A DNA stretch of 64,000 bases, taken from Planctomycetota bacterium (lineage in GTDB: Bacteria > Planctomycetota > Planctomycetia > Planctomycetales > Planctomycetaceae). Positions 44,811 through 53,296 of the stretch are shown piece after piece (within the stretch, counting starts at the first letter, position 1; each line of letters begins with the position of its first letter). Made by a program: the position numbers and the translations under genes. The stretch spans positions 1-64,000 of the forward strand of contig QQVO01000068.1 in assembly GCA_003388505.1 (NCBI GenBank). Reading direction: 5' to 3'. The notes beneath the pieces were generated by a model, which saw only the letters and a program-made list of their open reading frames with translations, did no database searches and was not told the DNA's origin.

Positions 44811-47471
44811 ATGACAGACTTCCTCCGCAGAGCAACCTTCAGTCTCGCCATTCTTCTGGTTTCGCTCCCCGCGCAGGGGGAAGACTGGTTGCAGTTCAAG
44901 TTCGATTCAAGGAATTCCGGCGACGCGCCGGAACGGACGCTTGAGCCGGAATCGCTCGGCCTGGCGGGCGCCGTCCCGCTGACGGATGGCATCTACACGT
45001 CGCCGGTCATCGCGGACGGCAGGGTCTATGTGATCGATGGCTCAGGCGTCGTGTTCTGCTTCGATGCGGAGACACTCGAAACCGTGTGGCGCGTGGAAAC
45101 CAGGGGCGGGCCGGAAAACTGCAACAATATCAGCTCGCCGGCGATCGTCGGCCCGTACCTGCACGTGGGAACCACGGCCGGCATCTACTATGTGATTGAC
45201 CGTGCGTCCGGCGAAATCGTCAACGAGGTCGATTGCCTCGATCCGATCTTCAGCGCTCCGGCCGCAGGTCGAGACCGCGTGTACTTCGCCACGCTCGGGG
45301 CACAGGTCTACGCGGTGGAGTCGGACGGGCAGGTCGCATGGAAATGGGACTTCGTCCGGGAACTGCTCGACTTCTCAGGGAACAGGTGGAGCGGTGAGGA
45401 GTGGTACGCAGAACGGGATGGTCGCGTCAACTGGCGGGACCACTTCTGCTGCTCCCGCAATCTCGCAGTGCACGAGCGAACCGTCGTCGTTCCGGCCGGC
45501 GGGCGCGTCGTATTCCTCGAGGATGACGGGGACAGCCCGCGGTTGCGGATCGTCGGAGAGATTCCAAAGTTCCACGGGAGCGAGTACCCGGCCGCCTTCG
45601 GGCAGAGCATCGGCGAGGAGGGAGCCGTCTACATTCAGTGGCATCGCCGCGACAATGCCGGTCGGGTCGAGATTCTGCGGCTGAATGAAAACGACGAGTT
45701 GAGCGCCTCGGAAGTTCCGGGGACCACGACCTACATCGACACGCCGGGACTGCTCAGCTTTGCCTCGGTGAGCCTGCGCGGCGACGACGTCTACCGGGTT
45801 CGACCGGAAGAGGGATTCGGCCTCTGCCGTCATCAGCCCGGAGAGGAACAACCGGAGTCGCTGGGGGGCTACCCGTCGATCTGCTCCCCGATTCTGGCGG
45901 CGAACCACGCGGTGTACGGTGGGCTCAACGGCGTCTTGTACGTGGCCCCGCTCGACGGCGAGCAGGAAGTCTGGTCGTTCGAGACGCCGTTCGGCAGCCC
46001 GATCACAGCCCCGCCCGCCGTTTGCGACGGGCGCATCTACTTCGGCGGCGAAGACGGATATCTGTACGTCCTGGGGCCCGGTGCAAACGAAGCTCCGCCG
46101 GTCGAACCGCTCGCCGTCCACGAGATCCGCAGCCCGCTGACGGGCGACTACACCGACGAAAAATACAACTGGTACACAAATTACGGCGACATGGGCTGCA
46201 CGAACGCGAAGACCCAGGGGATCGAGCCTCCCCTGAGAATGCGGTGGGTGCGGCGCGTCGAAGGGTCGGTCAAGCATATTCCGGTCTGCGGAGGCGGCCG
46301 CATGTACACCCACACCGCCGAAGGACAGATCATCGCAGTGGAGCAGGAAACCGGGCGGCTCTTGTGGCGCCGCTACTGGCCCGGCGTCTACCTCTCCTTC
46401 ACGTCCCCGCTCTACTTCGAGGAGAAACTGATCGTCCCGCAGGCGGGCATCGAGCAATCGTGGGTGCGCTGTCTCGACGCGGCAACCGGCGAACTGCTGT
46501 GGCAGGCGCCGTTCACCGGTTCGCCGAGTTGGAGCCGGCAGTTTCCCCCGGTCGTTCACGACGATCTGGTGATCTACGCCTCCGGTTCCGGACGGTATTC
46601 ACCGAGCGGGTCGGAGAAGGCGTTCGCCTGGCGCAACCTCACCGAAACCGACGACGGCGGTGAAGTGATGAGCTTCATCTACTCTCACAACAACCCCTAT
46701 TACCCCAAAGACAACCGTCCCCGCTTATGGGCCTGGGATCTCCGGACGGGCGAAGTGGTCTGGGAGAAGGACTTTTCCGAATTCGGCTCCGGCGGCAACG
46801 ACTGCGGCCTGGCGCTGATGGACGGCCGGCTCTACTACTCCACATTTTTCGGCTACCAGGCCAGCCGCAATCGTCGGCGGGGCGTTGAGGACGGAGTCAA
46901 CGGCCTCACGGCGAGGCTTGATCCCCGCACCGGCGAGGTGCAGTGGTTGACCACCGACTACTACGTCACGGCAGGCTGCACGGTGACTGCCAAAGACGGG
47001 CGGCTCTATCTCGGCGGCTACAACCAAGCGCGGGAAGGAATCGAGGAGCGACACATTCTCTGCCTCAACGCTGACAACGGGTCGCTGGTCTGGAAGTCCG
47101 ATCCGGTGGCGTCGGCCGTCAACGTGGTCACCGTCGCCGACGACTTCATTTTCTCCAATGCCATTCGCGCCCAATGCCATGTTTTCGACAAGGAGACCGG
47201 CAAGATCGCCTACGATTTCGATCTGGATTACGCCTGCACGCGGTTCACCGTGTCCGGTCCGTTTCTGATGGGCCCCAACATGGACATGCTCGACCTCTCG
47301 CAGGGGCACAAGCTGGTCGCAACCGGTCCGGCCGTCGACTCCCGCGAATGTCTCGGTTCGTCCGTCTCCAACGGCCGGATCTTCTACACGTCACAAGCCA
47401 GCGGCCTGCAGATGTCGGCCACGTCGGGGGCCGACGCGCGCCGGTTGCCGCCCGTGTGGGAGCGGAGGTGA
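44811..47471 (+). CDS. large secreted double PQQ-like beta-propeller protein
   Basis: 886 residues with a signal peptide (FSLAILLVSLPAQGEDW). Two propellers are visible: the first about 25-440 with repeats such as YTSPVIADGRVYVIDG, CFDAETLETVWRVE, GIYYVIDRASGEIV, RVYFATLGAQVYAV; the second about 450-880 with GRMYTHTAEGQIIAVEQETGRLLWRRYW, RCLDAATGELLWQAPF, LRTGEVVWEKDF, LNADNGSLVWKSD. Odd extra Cys residues (CCSRN, CLD) occur in blades. No catalytic PQQ ligands are seen. ATG 44811 is preferred: the in-frame extension to 44397 is translated repeat. Confidence 0.88.
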   Translation: MTDFLRRATFSLAILLVSLPAQGEDWLQFKFDSRNSGDAPERTLEPESLGLAGAVPLTDGIYTSPVIADGRVYVIDGSGVVFCFDAETLETVWRVETRGGPENCNNISSPAIVGPYLHVGTTAGIYYVIDRASGEIVNEVDCLDPIFSAPAAGRDRVYFATLGAQVYAVESDGQVAWKWDFVRELLDFSGNRWSGEEWYAERDGRVNWRDHFCCSRNLAVHERTVVVPAGGRVVFLEDDGDSPRLRIVGEIPKFHGSEYPAAFGQSIGEEGAVYIQWHRRDNAGRVEILRLNENDELSASEVPGTTTYIDTPGLLSFASVSLRGDDVYRVRPEEGFGLCRHQPGEEQPESLGGYPSICSPILAANHAVYGGLNGVLYVAPLDGEQEVWSFETPFGSPITAPPAVCDGRIYFGGEDGYLYVLGPGANEAPPVEPLAVHEIRSPLTGDYTDEKYNWYTNYGDMGCTNAKTQGIEPPLRMRWVRRVEGSVKHIPVCGGGRMYTHTAEGQIIAVEQETGRLLWRRYWPGVYLSFTSPLYFEEKLIVPQAGIEQSWVRCLDAATGELLWQAPFTGSPSWSRQFPPVVHDDLVIYASGSGRYSPSGSEKAFAWRNLTETDDGGEVMSFIYSHNNPYYPKDNRPRLWAWDLRTGEVVWEKDFSEFGSGGNDCGLALMDGRLYYSTFFGYQASRNRRRGVEDGVNGLTARLDPRTGEVQWLTTDYYVTAGCTVTAKDGRLYLGGYNQAREGIEERHILCLNADNGSLVWKSDPVASAVNVVTVADDFIFSNAIRAQCHVFDKETGKIAYDFDLDYACTRFTVSGPFLMGPNMDMLDLSQGHKLVATGPAVDSRECLGSSVSNGRIFYTSQASGLQMSATSGADARRLPPVWERR

Positions 47472-47475
47472 TCGT

Positions 47476-47536
47476 CAATGGCGAGCGCGTTGAGTGTCCG
47501 GGTTCGGGCCGCATCCGGTCCAACGCTCCGCCATTG
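47476..47536 (+). terminator. imperfect hairpin after the propeller gene
   Basis: CAATGGCGAGCGCGTTG (47477-47493) and CAACGCTCCGCCATTG (47521-47536) form an inverted repeat with inner GTCCGGG/ATCCGGTCC complementarity. It follows the stop codon by a few bases. No T-run. Confidence 0.35.
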
Positions 47537-47548
47537 CTGAGCGGTCGG

Positions 47549-47632
47549 TTTCGGAATTGACGTGAGGGTTGTTCTCGGCGGTTGGCTGCGATTGGAGAGA
47601 GAGCGCTCCCCTGCGGGTCGCGGCTAAACGGA
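47549..47632 (+). repeat. dispersed repeat family R3, copy 2
   Basis: Starts TTTCGGAATTGACG and ends with the 31-base block starting GAGCGCTCCCCTGCGGGTCG that is identical to 15411-15441. It sits eight bases before the ATG of the carbamoyltransferase gene, so it overlaps that gene's leader; translation of it explains a false N-terminal extension starting at 47569. Confidence 0.7.
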
Positions 47633-47640
47633 AATCGCAC

Positions 47641-49482
47641 ATGACGGCCATTCTTGGGATCTCCGCGTTCTATCATGATTCCGCCGCCGCGCTGGTTGTC
47701 GACGGATCGATCGTCGCCGCGGCGCAGGAAGAGCGGTTCACGCGCAGGAAGCACGATCCCGATTTCCCTCAGCAGGCTATCGACTACTGCCTCTCCGAAG
47801 CGGACCTGAAGCCCGAAGATCTGGACTTCGTGGCCTTCTACGACAAGCCGCTCCTCAAGTTCGATCGCCTGCTGGAAACCTACCTGGCCTACTCGCCGGC
47901 CGGATTCCGATCGTTTGCAACCGCGATCCCGTTGTGGCTCAAGCAGAAGCTGCATGTTTCGCGCGAAATTCGGAAAGGTCTCAACCGGGGCTACCAGAAG
48001 AGACTCGTCTTCACTGAACACCATGAATCCCACGCGGCCAGCGCCTTCTTCCCGTCGCCCTACGAGGAAGCCGCCATTCTGACCGTCGACGGCGTCGGCG
48101 AATGGGCCACCGCAAGTTACGGCGTCGGCCGGGGAAACCGGATCGAACTGAGCCACGAACTCCGGTTTCCGCATTCGCTCGGAATGCTCTACTCGGCGTT
48201 TACCTACTACTGCGGGTTTCGGGTCAACTCGGGCGAATACAAGCTGATGGGCCTCGCGCCGTACGGCGAGCCGAAGTACGCCGATCTGATTCGGGAGCGT
48301 CTGATCGACGTGAAGCGGGACGGCTCGTTGCGGCTCGACATGTCGTACTTCCGTTTCGCCCACGGGTTGCGAATGACCTCCCGCCGGTTTCACGAACTCT
48401 TCGGCGGTCCGCCGCGCGTGCCGGACGGTCCTTTGACGCAGCGCGAAATGGACCTTGCGGCGTCCATTCAGCACGTCACCGAAGAGATCATGCTGCGGAT
48501 GGCGCGTCACGTGCACGGTGAAATGGGCCAGAAAAACCTTTGCCTCGCGGGCGGCGTCGCTCTCAATTGCGTCGCCAACGGCCGGATTCTCCGTGAAGGG
48601 CCGTTTGAATCCGTGTGGATCCAACCCTCGGCGGGAGACGCCGGCGGAGCGCTCGGGACAGCATTGTTCGTGTGGCATCAGTTGCTCGGCAAGGAGCGGA
48701 ACGTGAATCCTGAAGACAGCCAACACGGCAGTCTCCTCGGACCACGTTTCTCCAGCGAGGAAATCCGTGCCTTTCTGGACTCGATCGCCGCCCCCTACCG
48801 GGAAATCACAGATGAAGACGCCTTGTGCACCACGGTTGCGGAGGCGATCGCCTCCGAAAAGGTCGTCGGCTGGATGCAGGGCCGCATGGAGTTCGGACCG
48901 CGCGCACTCGGTTCACGGAGCATCCTCGGCGATGCGCGCTCAGCGCGGATGCAATCGCTTTTGAACCGCAAGATCAAGTTTCGCGAGTCGTTTCGCCCCT
49001 TTGCACCGGCCGTGCTGTCCGATCGCGCAACCGAATTCTTCGACACCAATGGCGCGACGCGCGACAGCCCCTATATGCTGCTCGTCGCCCAGGTCAACGA
49101 AGCGAAGCGCCGGCCGACGACGCCCGCAGCCGCTTCCCTCCAGGGACTCGAGCGGCTCAAGATCAATCGTTCGGAAATCCCTGCCGTGACCCATGTCGAC
49201 GGTTCAGCCCGGCTGCAGACGGTCGACCACAGCAGACACGGCCGCTTTCACCGCTTGCTCAAAGCCTTTGAGAAGCAGACCGGAAGTCCGGTCGTCATTA
49301 ACACCAGCTTCAACGTCCGGGGCGAGCCGATCGTGTGCACGCCGCAAGACGCGTACCGCTGTTTCCTCGCGACCGACATGGACCTGCTGGTCATCGAGCA
49401 GTTCGTGCTGGAGAAGTCGCAGCAACCGCCCGGCAACGTCCGCCGATTTGCAGATTATCCCCAAGGACTGCCGCCGGACTGA
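47641..49482 (+). CDS. carbamoyltransferase (NodU/CmcH family)
   Basis: 613 residues of the O-carbamoyltransferase family, which builds a carbamoyl-adenylate and transfers the carbamoyl to a hydroxyl of a sugar, antibiotic or polysaccharide. N-terminal Kae1-like ATPase core: GISAFYHDSAAALVVDGSIVAAAQEERFTRRKHD, EHHESHAASAFFPSPYEEAAILTVDGVGEWATAS, GEYKLMGLAPYGEP, NLCLAGGVALNCVANGRI and PSAGDAGGALGTAL. C-terminal domain: GRMEFGPRALGSRSILGDAR, RESFRPFAPAVL and VVINTSFNVRGEPIVCTPQDAYRCF. All expected metal/ATP residues (ESHAAS His pair, the VDG strand) appear. The next gene is a SxtJ-like membrane protein, a pairing seen in carbamoylation clusters. Confidence 0.95.
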   Translation: MTAILGISAFYHDSAAALVVDGSIVAAAQEERFTRRKHDPDFPQQAIDYCLSEADLKPEDLDFVAFYDKPLLKFDRLLETYLAYSPAGFRSFATAIPLWLKQKLHVSREIRKGLNRGYQKRLVFTEHHESHAASAFFPSPYEEAAILTVDGVGEWATASYGVGRGNRIELSHELRFPHSLGMLYSAFTYYCGFRVNSGEYKLMGLAPYGEPKYADLIRERLIDVKRDGSLRLDMSYFRFAHGLRMTSRRFHELFGGPPRVPDGPLTQREMDLAASIQHVTEEIMLRMARHVHGEMGQKNLCLAGGVALNCVANGRILREGPFESVWIQPSAGDAGGALGTALFVWHQLLGKERNVNPEDSQHGSLLGPRFSSEEIRAFLDSIAAPYREITDEDALCTTVAEAIASEKVVGWMQGRMEFGPRALGSRSILGDARSARMQSLLNRKIKFRESFRPFAPAVLSDRATEFFDTNGATRDSPYMLLVAQVNEAKRRPTTPAAASLQGLERLKINRSEIPAVTHVDGSARLQTVDHSRHGRFHRLLKAFEKQTGSPVVINTSFNVRGEPIVCTPQDAYRCFLATDMDLLVIEQFVLEKSQQPPGNVRRFADYPQGLPPD

Positions 49483-49547
49483 TTTCATCCCGCTTCGTGT
49501 TTCGCAGCGACGTATTCTTCGTTCTCGCGCTCAAAGGCTCAAATCGC

Positions 49548-49955
49548 ATGACCGAAATCAACTGGAACCCCGACGCTCGCACACTGCGCTGGTTCGCCGG
49601 ATTGCAGGTTCTTTTCTTCTGCTTGTTGCTGTGGGTCTGGCGCGACCGGTTCCCGGTCTCGGTCGGTGCGGCAATCATTTCCCTGTCGGTCGTGCTGGGA
49701 ATCACCGGGCTGATCCGGCCGGCGGCCGTCCGGTGGTGCTACGTCGGCTGGATGGCCGCTGTCTTCCCGCTCGGCTGGCTCGTGTCACACCTGCTGCTGG
49801 CTGTGGTGTACTACCTGGTCCTCACGCCGATCGCCCTGGCAGTCCGCGGCACGCGCGGCCGAATGCTCGACTTGGAATTTGATCCGGAGGCGGCGAGTTA
49901 TTGGACTCCCCGCCGCCGGGACCGCGACGTCTCCGACTATTTCAGGCAATACTGA
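49548..49955 (+). CDS. SxtJ-like small membrane protein
   Basis: 135 residues with four hydrophobic stretches (FAGLQVLFFCLLLWVW, AAIISLSVVLGITGLI, WMAAVFPLGWLVSHLLLAVVYYLVL) and a charged tail (YWTPRRRDRDVSDYFRQY). The RFPVSVGAAIISLSVVLGITGLIRP pattern and the placement right after a carbamoyltransferase fit the SxtJ family named in the saxitoxin cluster; its function is unknown. The third small gene (DUF5989) often found with this pair was not found after it. ATG 49548, 66 bases after the carbamoyltransferase. Confidence 0.85.
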   Translation: MTEINWNPDARTLRWFAGLQVLFFCLLLWVWRDRFPVSVGAAIISLSVVLGITGLIRPAAVRWCYVGWMAAVFPLGWLVSHLLLAVVYYLVLTPIALAVRGTRGRMLDLEFDPEAASYWTPRRRDRDVSDYFRQY

Positions 49956-50088
49956 GGGGGCGGATGGGGGTCGAGATTCGATCGAAACATCCGTCAGAAA
50001 ACGATGGTTTCAACGAACACGTTCCAGTATCGTGACAGCGTTGAGATTCGACGCCGCTCTTGCCCCGTAATTCGCCGGAAGTCATGCC

Positions 50089-51537
50089 GTGGCCGTGCTG
50101 CTTGCCATTGACGACGATCGAAGCATCCTGCACATGGTTCAGAAGTCGCTTTCGAGCGACGGGCTGCAAGTCGTCACGGCGTCCTCGGCGGAAGAGGGAA
50201 TGACGACTCTCGAAGAGTGCCGGCCGGACGTCGTCATTCTCGATGTCGTTTTGCCGGGGACTTCCGGTCTGCAGATGCTGGAGCAGATTCAGGCGTTTGA
50301 CGGGCGGTTGCCGGTGATCTTTATCACCGCCGGGGCGGGGAGCGAGACGGCGATCGAGGCCATGCGGCTCGGGGCCTACGACTACGTTGCCAAGCCGCTC
50401 GACTTGCCGGCGCTCAAGACTCTGGTTGCGAGCGCCCTCGAGACGCGTCGCATGATGACGGTTCCGGTCGCCGTGCCGATCGGGGACGCCAGTCCCGCAG
50501 AGGGCGAGCTGTTCATCGGGCGCGGTCCCGAAATGCTGGACGTTTTCAAATCGATCGGACGGGTGGCCCGGCAGACCGTGACCGTTCTCGTTCGCGGGGA
50601 AAGCGGAACGGGGAAGGAACTGGTCGCGCGGGCGATCTACCAGCACAGCAATCGCTCCGACAAACCGTTCATGGCGGTCAACTGCGCCGCCCTGCCCGAC
50701 ACCCTGCTCGAAAGCGAGTTGTTCGGCCACGAGAAAGGCGCATTCACCGGCGCCGATCGGCGACGGATCGGGAAGTTCGAGCAATGCAACGGCGGAACAT
50801 TGTTTCTGGACGAAGTCGGCGACATGTCGCCCCTCGTGCAAGGCAAGGTGTTGCGCCTGCTTCAGGAGCAGCGATTCGAGCGGGTGGGGGGGAACGAGAC
50901 GATCGAGACCGATGTGCGGCTGATCGCGGCAACGAACCGCAACCTCGAGCAGATGGTTGAGGACAACGAGTTTCGGGCTGACCTGTTCTACCGGGTCAAT
51001 GGAGTCACCATTGCGCTGCCCCCCCTGCGAAAGCGCAAAGAGGACGTTGTGCTTCTGTTGCAGCATTTTCTGGCGGAGGCCAGCCAGGAACTCGGCAAAC
51101 CGGGAATCGAGGGCCTCTCGCCGGAGGCGGTCGAAATTCTCACCCGCTACGAGTGGCCGGGAAACGTGCGTGAATTGCAGAGCGTCGTCCGGCAGTCGGT
51201 CTTGAAGGCCTCGGGCCCGGTGATCGTCCCCAACTTTCTGCCCCCCGAAATCCTCGGCGATGCGTCGGAGGTTCATGGATCTGACGACGAACTGCCCACC
51301 TCCGACCTGAAACCGCTCGTCGAGGCCCGCCTGCGGGACGGCTCGACCGACCTGTATGCGGAAACCCTCGAAGTGATGGAACGTTATCTTCTGACCCGCG
51401 TGCTGCAGCAAACAGGCGGGAATCAGACCCAGACCGCAGAGATCCTCGGCATCACGCGCGGCAAAGTGCGGGACCGTATCGGCGCCTTCGGCATTTCGCT
51501 CGACAAGAACGTCTCAATCGGCGGCGACGAAGAGTGA
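50089..51537 (+). CDS. sigma-54-dependent response regulator (NtrC family)
   Basis: 482 residues. N-terminal receiver: acidic pocket IDDDR (7-11), phospho-acceptor Asp52 in LDVVLPG, Lys in AKPLD. Central AAA+ domain: Walker A GESGTGKE, the sigma-54-contacting ELFGHEKGAFTGA loop, Walker B GGTLFLDEVGDM, R-finger region RFERVGGNETIETDVRLIAATNRNLE. C-terminal Fis-type helix-turn-helix: RVLQQTGGNQTQTAEILGITRGKVRDRI. It activates sigma-54 RNA polymerase from upstream sites when phosphorylated. The GTG start has GGAAG a few bases upstream. No histidine kinase gene lies in the same operon; two hybrid kinases follow within 10 kb. A match to a sigma-54 promoter starts 570 bases after its stop. Confidence 0.96.
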   Translation: MAVLLAIDDDRSILHMVQKSLSSDGLQVVTASSAEEGMTTLEECRPDVVILDVVLPGTSGLQMLEQIQAFDGRLPVIFITAGAGSETAIEAMRLGAYDYVAKPLDLPALKTLVASALETRRMMTVPVAVPIGDASPAEGELFIGRGPEMLDVFKSIGRVARQTVTVLVRGESGTGKELVARAIYQHSNRSDKPFMAVNCAALPDTLLESELFGHEKGAFTGADRRRIGKFEQCNGGTLFLDEVGDMSPLVQGKVLRLLQEQRFERVGGNETIETDVRLIAATNRNLEQMVEDNEFRADLFYRVNGVTIALPPLRKRKEDVVLLLQHFLAEASQELGKPGIEGLSPEAVEILTRYEWPGNVRELQSVVRQSVLKASGPVIVPNFLPPEILGDASEVHGSDDELPTSDLKPLVEARLRDGSTDLYAETLEVMERYLLTRVLQQTGGNQTQTAEILGITRGKVRDRIGAFGISLDKNVSIGGDEE

Positions 51538-51547
51538 GCCGGGATGA

Positions 51548-51962
51548 TTCACCACGGAGACACCGAGGCACGCAGGAGTTCGGGCGTCTGTCGTTTGCAC
51601 ACATCTCTGGATCGCCAATTGAGTTGCTCTCCGAGAGATTCGAATGGAACGCGGATGACCACGGATTGGACCGATTTTCGCTGATTGCTTTCTGTGGAGT
51701 GCAGAGTATTCACGCCTGGATCAATGCGCACTCGTCGCTGCCGCCTTTTGAAGGAATTCCCCGCACAATCCGTGGCGATCCGCCAAATCCGCGAAAATCT
51801 GTGTCCTGTTCGAGAAGCCCCTGGGCCCGGTTCCGCGCGGCGGGCCCCAACCGGGTTGTGTGCAACGGACAGGTTCGGGCGTGCGTCCGACAGCATCGGC
51901 GCTGCATCGCGCGCGAACGTCCAGTTCGTGAACGGCGAGTGGTTGTTCAATCCTGAATTGAC
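51548..51962. repeat. degenerate GGATCCGCG/CCACGG-type repeat region
   Basis: Gene-free stretch with several low-complexity pieces: CACCACGGAGACACCGAGGC (51550-51569), GGATGACCACGGATTG (51653-51668), ATCCGTGGCGATCCGCCAAA (51768-51787) and TTCAATCCTGAATTGAC (51946-51962). The GTGG/CCGCG words occur in both orientations, and short CACGAGAGACAC/CACGGAAT-like words also occur at 44399-44640. These look like mobile or degenerate filler DNA, not genes. Confidence 0.5.
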
Positions 51963-51985
51963 AGCTCGCGCGGTTGCGCGATGAA

Positions 51986-52011
51986 CGATCGGCGTGTTCT
52001 GCGGCCGATCG
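51986..52011 (+). promoter_or_regulatory. candidate upstream activator site (NtrC-type)
   Basis: Perfect 8-base inverted repeat CGATCGGC (51986-51993) / GCCGATCG (52004-52011) with a 10-base spacer. Its centre is about 115 bases before the -24 box of the promoter at 52112-52126, the usual distance for binding sites of sigma-54 activators. A second inverted repeat, CAACTCG (52052-52058) / CGAGTTG (52077-52083), lies between. Confidence 0.5.
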
Positions 52012-52111
52012 AATCGTCTGCTCCACCCACCCGAGAACCCCCGGCTGCGCTCAACTCGTATCTCGTTGCAAGCGAGCGAGTTGCGGCGCATCACCTCAAC
52101 TTGGCCGCGAT

Positions 52112-52127
52112 TGGCACGCCCCGTGCC
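52112..52127 (+). promoter_or_regulatory. sigma-54 (-24/-12) promoter of the small lipoprotein gene
   Basis: TGGCACGCCCCGTGCC has GG at 52113-52114, exactly ten bases, then GC at 52125-52126, and contains the GGCAC and TGC halves of the consensus TGGCACG-N4-TTGC. The predicted start site, about 12 bases past the GC, would be near 52138, giving a 19-base leader with its GAGGGAGG ribosome binding site. Confidence 0.6.
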
Positions 52128-52156
52128 TGACCTCTCTCTCAGAGGGAGGCGAAACC

Positions 52157-52357
52157 ATGAGACAGCGCAGATCCACATCGTTCGGTTTTCTGGTTGCTTC
52201 GGCCCTGCTTGTTGCCGCGGCGTTCGCGGCGACCTTCGCGGGGTGCAGCAACGAGAGGGAGGTGCTCGACGTCGAAGCGCCCGGCGTGGATCTGGAAGTC
52301 CACGAAAACACCGAAACCGGTGAACTGAATATCGATGGAGAACTGGGAGAGGAGTGA
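52157..52357 (+). CDS. small acidic lipoprotein, 66 residues
   Basis: The chain [20 protein letters not shown] continues to [10 protein letters not shown], a lipoprotein signal with lipobox FAGC, then a 37-residue acidic tail ([32 protein letters not shown]) with alternating V/L/E pattern. ATG 52157 has a GAGGGAGG site at 52142-52149. The mature lipoprotein would be a short acidic peptide at the membrane surface. Preceded by the sigma-54 promoter match and UAS; not recognised otherwise. Probably first gene of a run with the next two small genes. Confidence 0.7.
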   Translation: MRQRRSTSFGFLVASALLVAAAFAATFAGCSNEREVLDVEAPGVDLEVHENTETGELNIDGELGEE

Positions 52358-52523
52358 GGGCATCGCAATCGATGCAGCACGCCGCTCACGAAGGGATTCG
52401 CAAGGACACGCAACGCTCGGCGCAGACCGCACAGGCCTCGGCCCTGTCGCCCGGGTGTCTCGATCGCCGACCGGCGGCGAGGAAATCTCAAAACATTCAG
52501 GCCTCGAATCGAGGAGAAACACC

Positions 52524-52691
52524 ATGTTACGTTGGGCACTCATCTTTCTGGTGATCGCAGCAATCTGCGCCATTCTGCCGGGTCTCGGCGTCATTTCCGG
52601 CGTCGCAGCACAGATCGCCTGGATCCTCTTCGTCGTCTTTCTCGTGTTGCTGGTCGTCTCGCTGGTCACGGGGCGACGGGCACGGCTGTAG
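52524..52691 (+). CDS. DUF1328 family small membrane protein
   Basis: 55 residues, [20 protein letters not shown]..., with two hydrophobic helices and a short basic tail (GRRARL). The opening [12 protein letters not shown], the Gly/Ala middle ([11 protein letters not shown]) and the [20 protein letters not shown] end match the DUF1328 (YtjA-like) family, whose function is unknown and which is often stress-linked. GAGGAG precedes ATG 52524. Missed when only long ORFs are considered because the surrounding frame starts at 52335. Confidence 0.82.
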   Translation: MLRWALIFLVIAAICAILPGLGVISGVAAQIAWILFVVFLVLLVVSLVTGRRARL

Positions 52692-52826
52692 GAACTGCAT
52701 ACGTACGTCAACCGTTCGGGATGCAGCCGACCCTCGAAGTCTGCCCGCCCTCGAGGATGTCGCGCATCCCGGACGCGTTGGCGTTTCGGGCCACACACGA
52801 ACAACAAACAACCTGTGAGGTGACCT

Positions 52827-53099
52827 ATGAAAGGGTTACTCGTCGCCGTGATTGTGGTGCTCCTGGCGGCCCTCTTCGGCTGGCTGAGTTTCAGCACGTC
52901 GCCCGACCGGGCGACCATGAATGTTGAACTCCAGGAGATCCAGGAAGACACGCAGGGACTCGTGCATGCAACGGAAGAGTTGGCCGAGCAGACAGCCGAA
53001 GGCGTGGAGAAGGTCGGCGAAGAGATCGATGAACACATCGACGTCGACATCCAGGACGACGCACCGGAGAGAGAAATCGAAATCGAATCCTCCCGTTGA
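52827..53099 (+). CDS. small membrane-anchored acidic protein, 90 residues
   Basis: One hydrophobic N-terminal segment (LLVAVIVVLLAALFGWLSF) followed by an acidic, heptad-like helix (ELQEIQEDTQGLVHATEELAEQTAEGVEKVGEEIDEHIDVDIQDD) and a charged tail. It resembles small single-span anchor proteins with a coiled-coil tail. GAGGTGA precedes ATG 52827. Part of the cluster of three tiny envelope genes. Confidence 0.68.
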   Translation: MKGLLVAVIVVLLAALFGWLSFSTSPDRATMNVELQEIQEDTQGLVHATEELAEQTAEGVEKVGEEIDEHIDVDIQDDAPEREIEIESSR

Positions 53100-53135
53100 T
53101 GCGGCGTTCTGCATCTTCTTCCGCGAGTGCGTTTG

Positions 53136-53173
53136 GAAGCGATCGACCGTTCAAGTGAACGGTCGATCGCTTC
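53136..53173 (+). terminator. 17-bp perfect hairpin
   Basis: GAAGCGATCGACCGTTC (53136-53152) and its exact complement (53157-53173) with a four-base AAGT loop. It follows the last small gene by 36 bases and marks the end of that run. No T-run follows. The CGATCGAC/GTCGATCG ends resemble the UAS words at 51986-52011. Confidence 0.65.
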
Positions 53174-53182
53174 TGCGTGCGC

Positions 53183-53198
53183 CGGCACGTCGATCGCA
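53183..53198 (+). promoter_or_regulatory. weaker sigma-54 promoter match before the hybrid kinase
   Basis: CGGCACGTCGATCGCA contains GG-N10-GC (53184-53185, 53196-53197) with GGCACG perfect and TCGC in place of TTGC. About 100 bases before the kinase GTG. Given GC richness this could be chance. Confidence 0.3.
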
Positions 53199-53296
53199 GG
53201 AGGCGGCACTGCTCCGCTCGGATTTCGATGTGTCGCGTTCCCGTTTGCCGCAGGTCTCTACAATGAGGCTGACTCTCCACACAATCAGCTTTCCCG

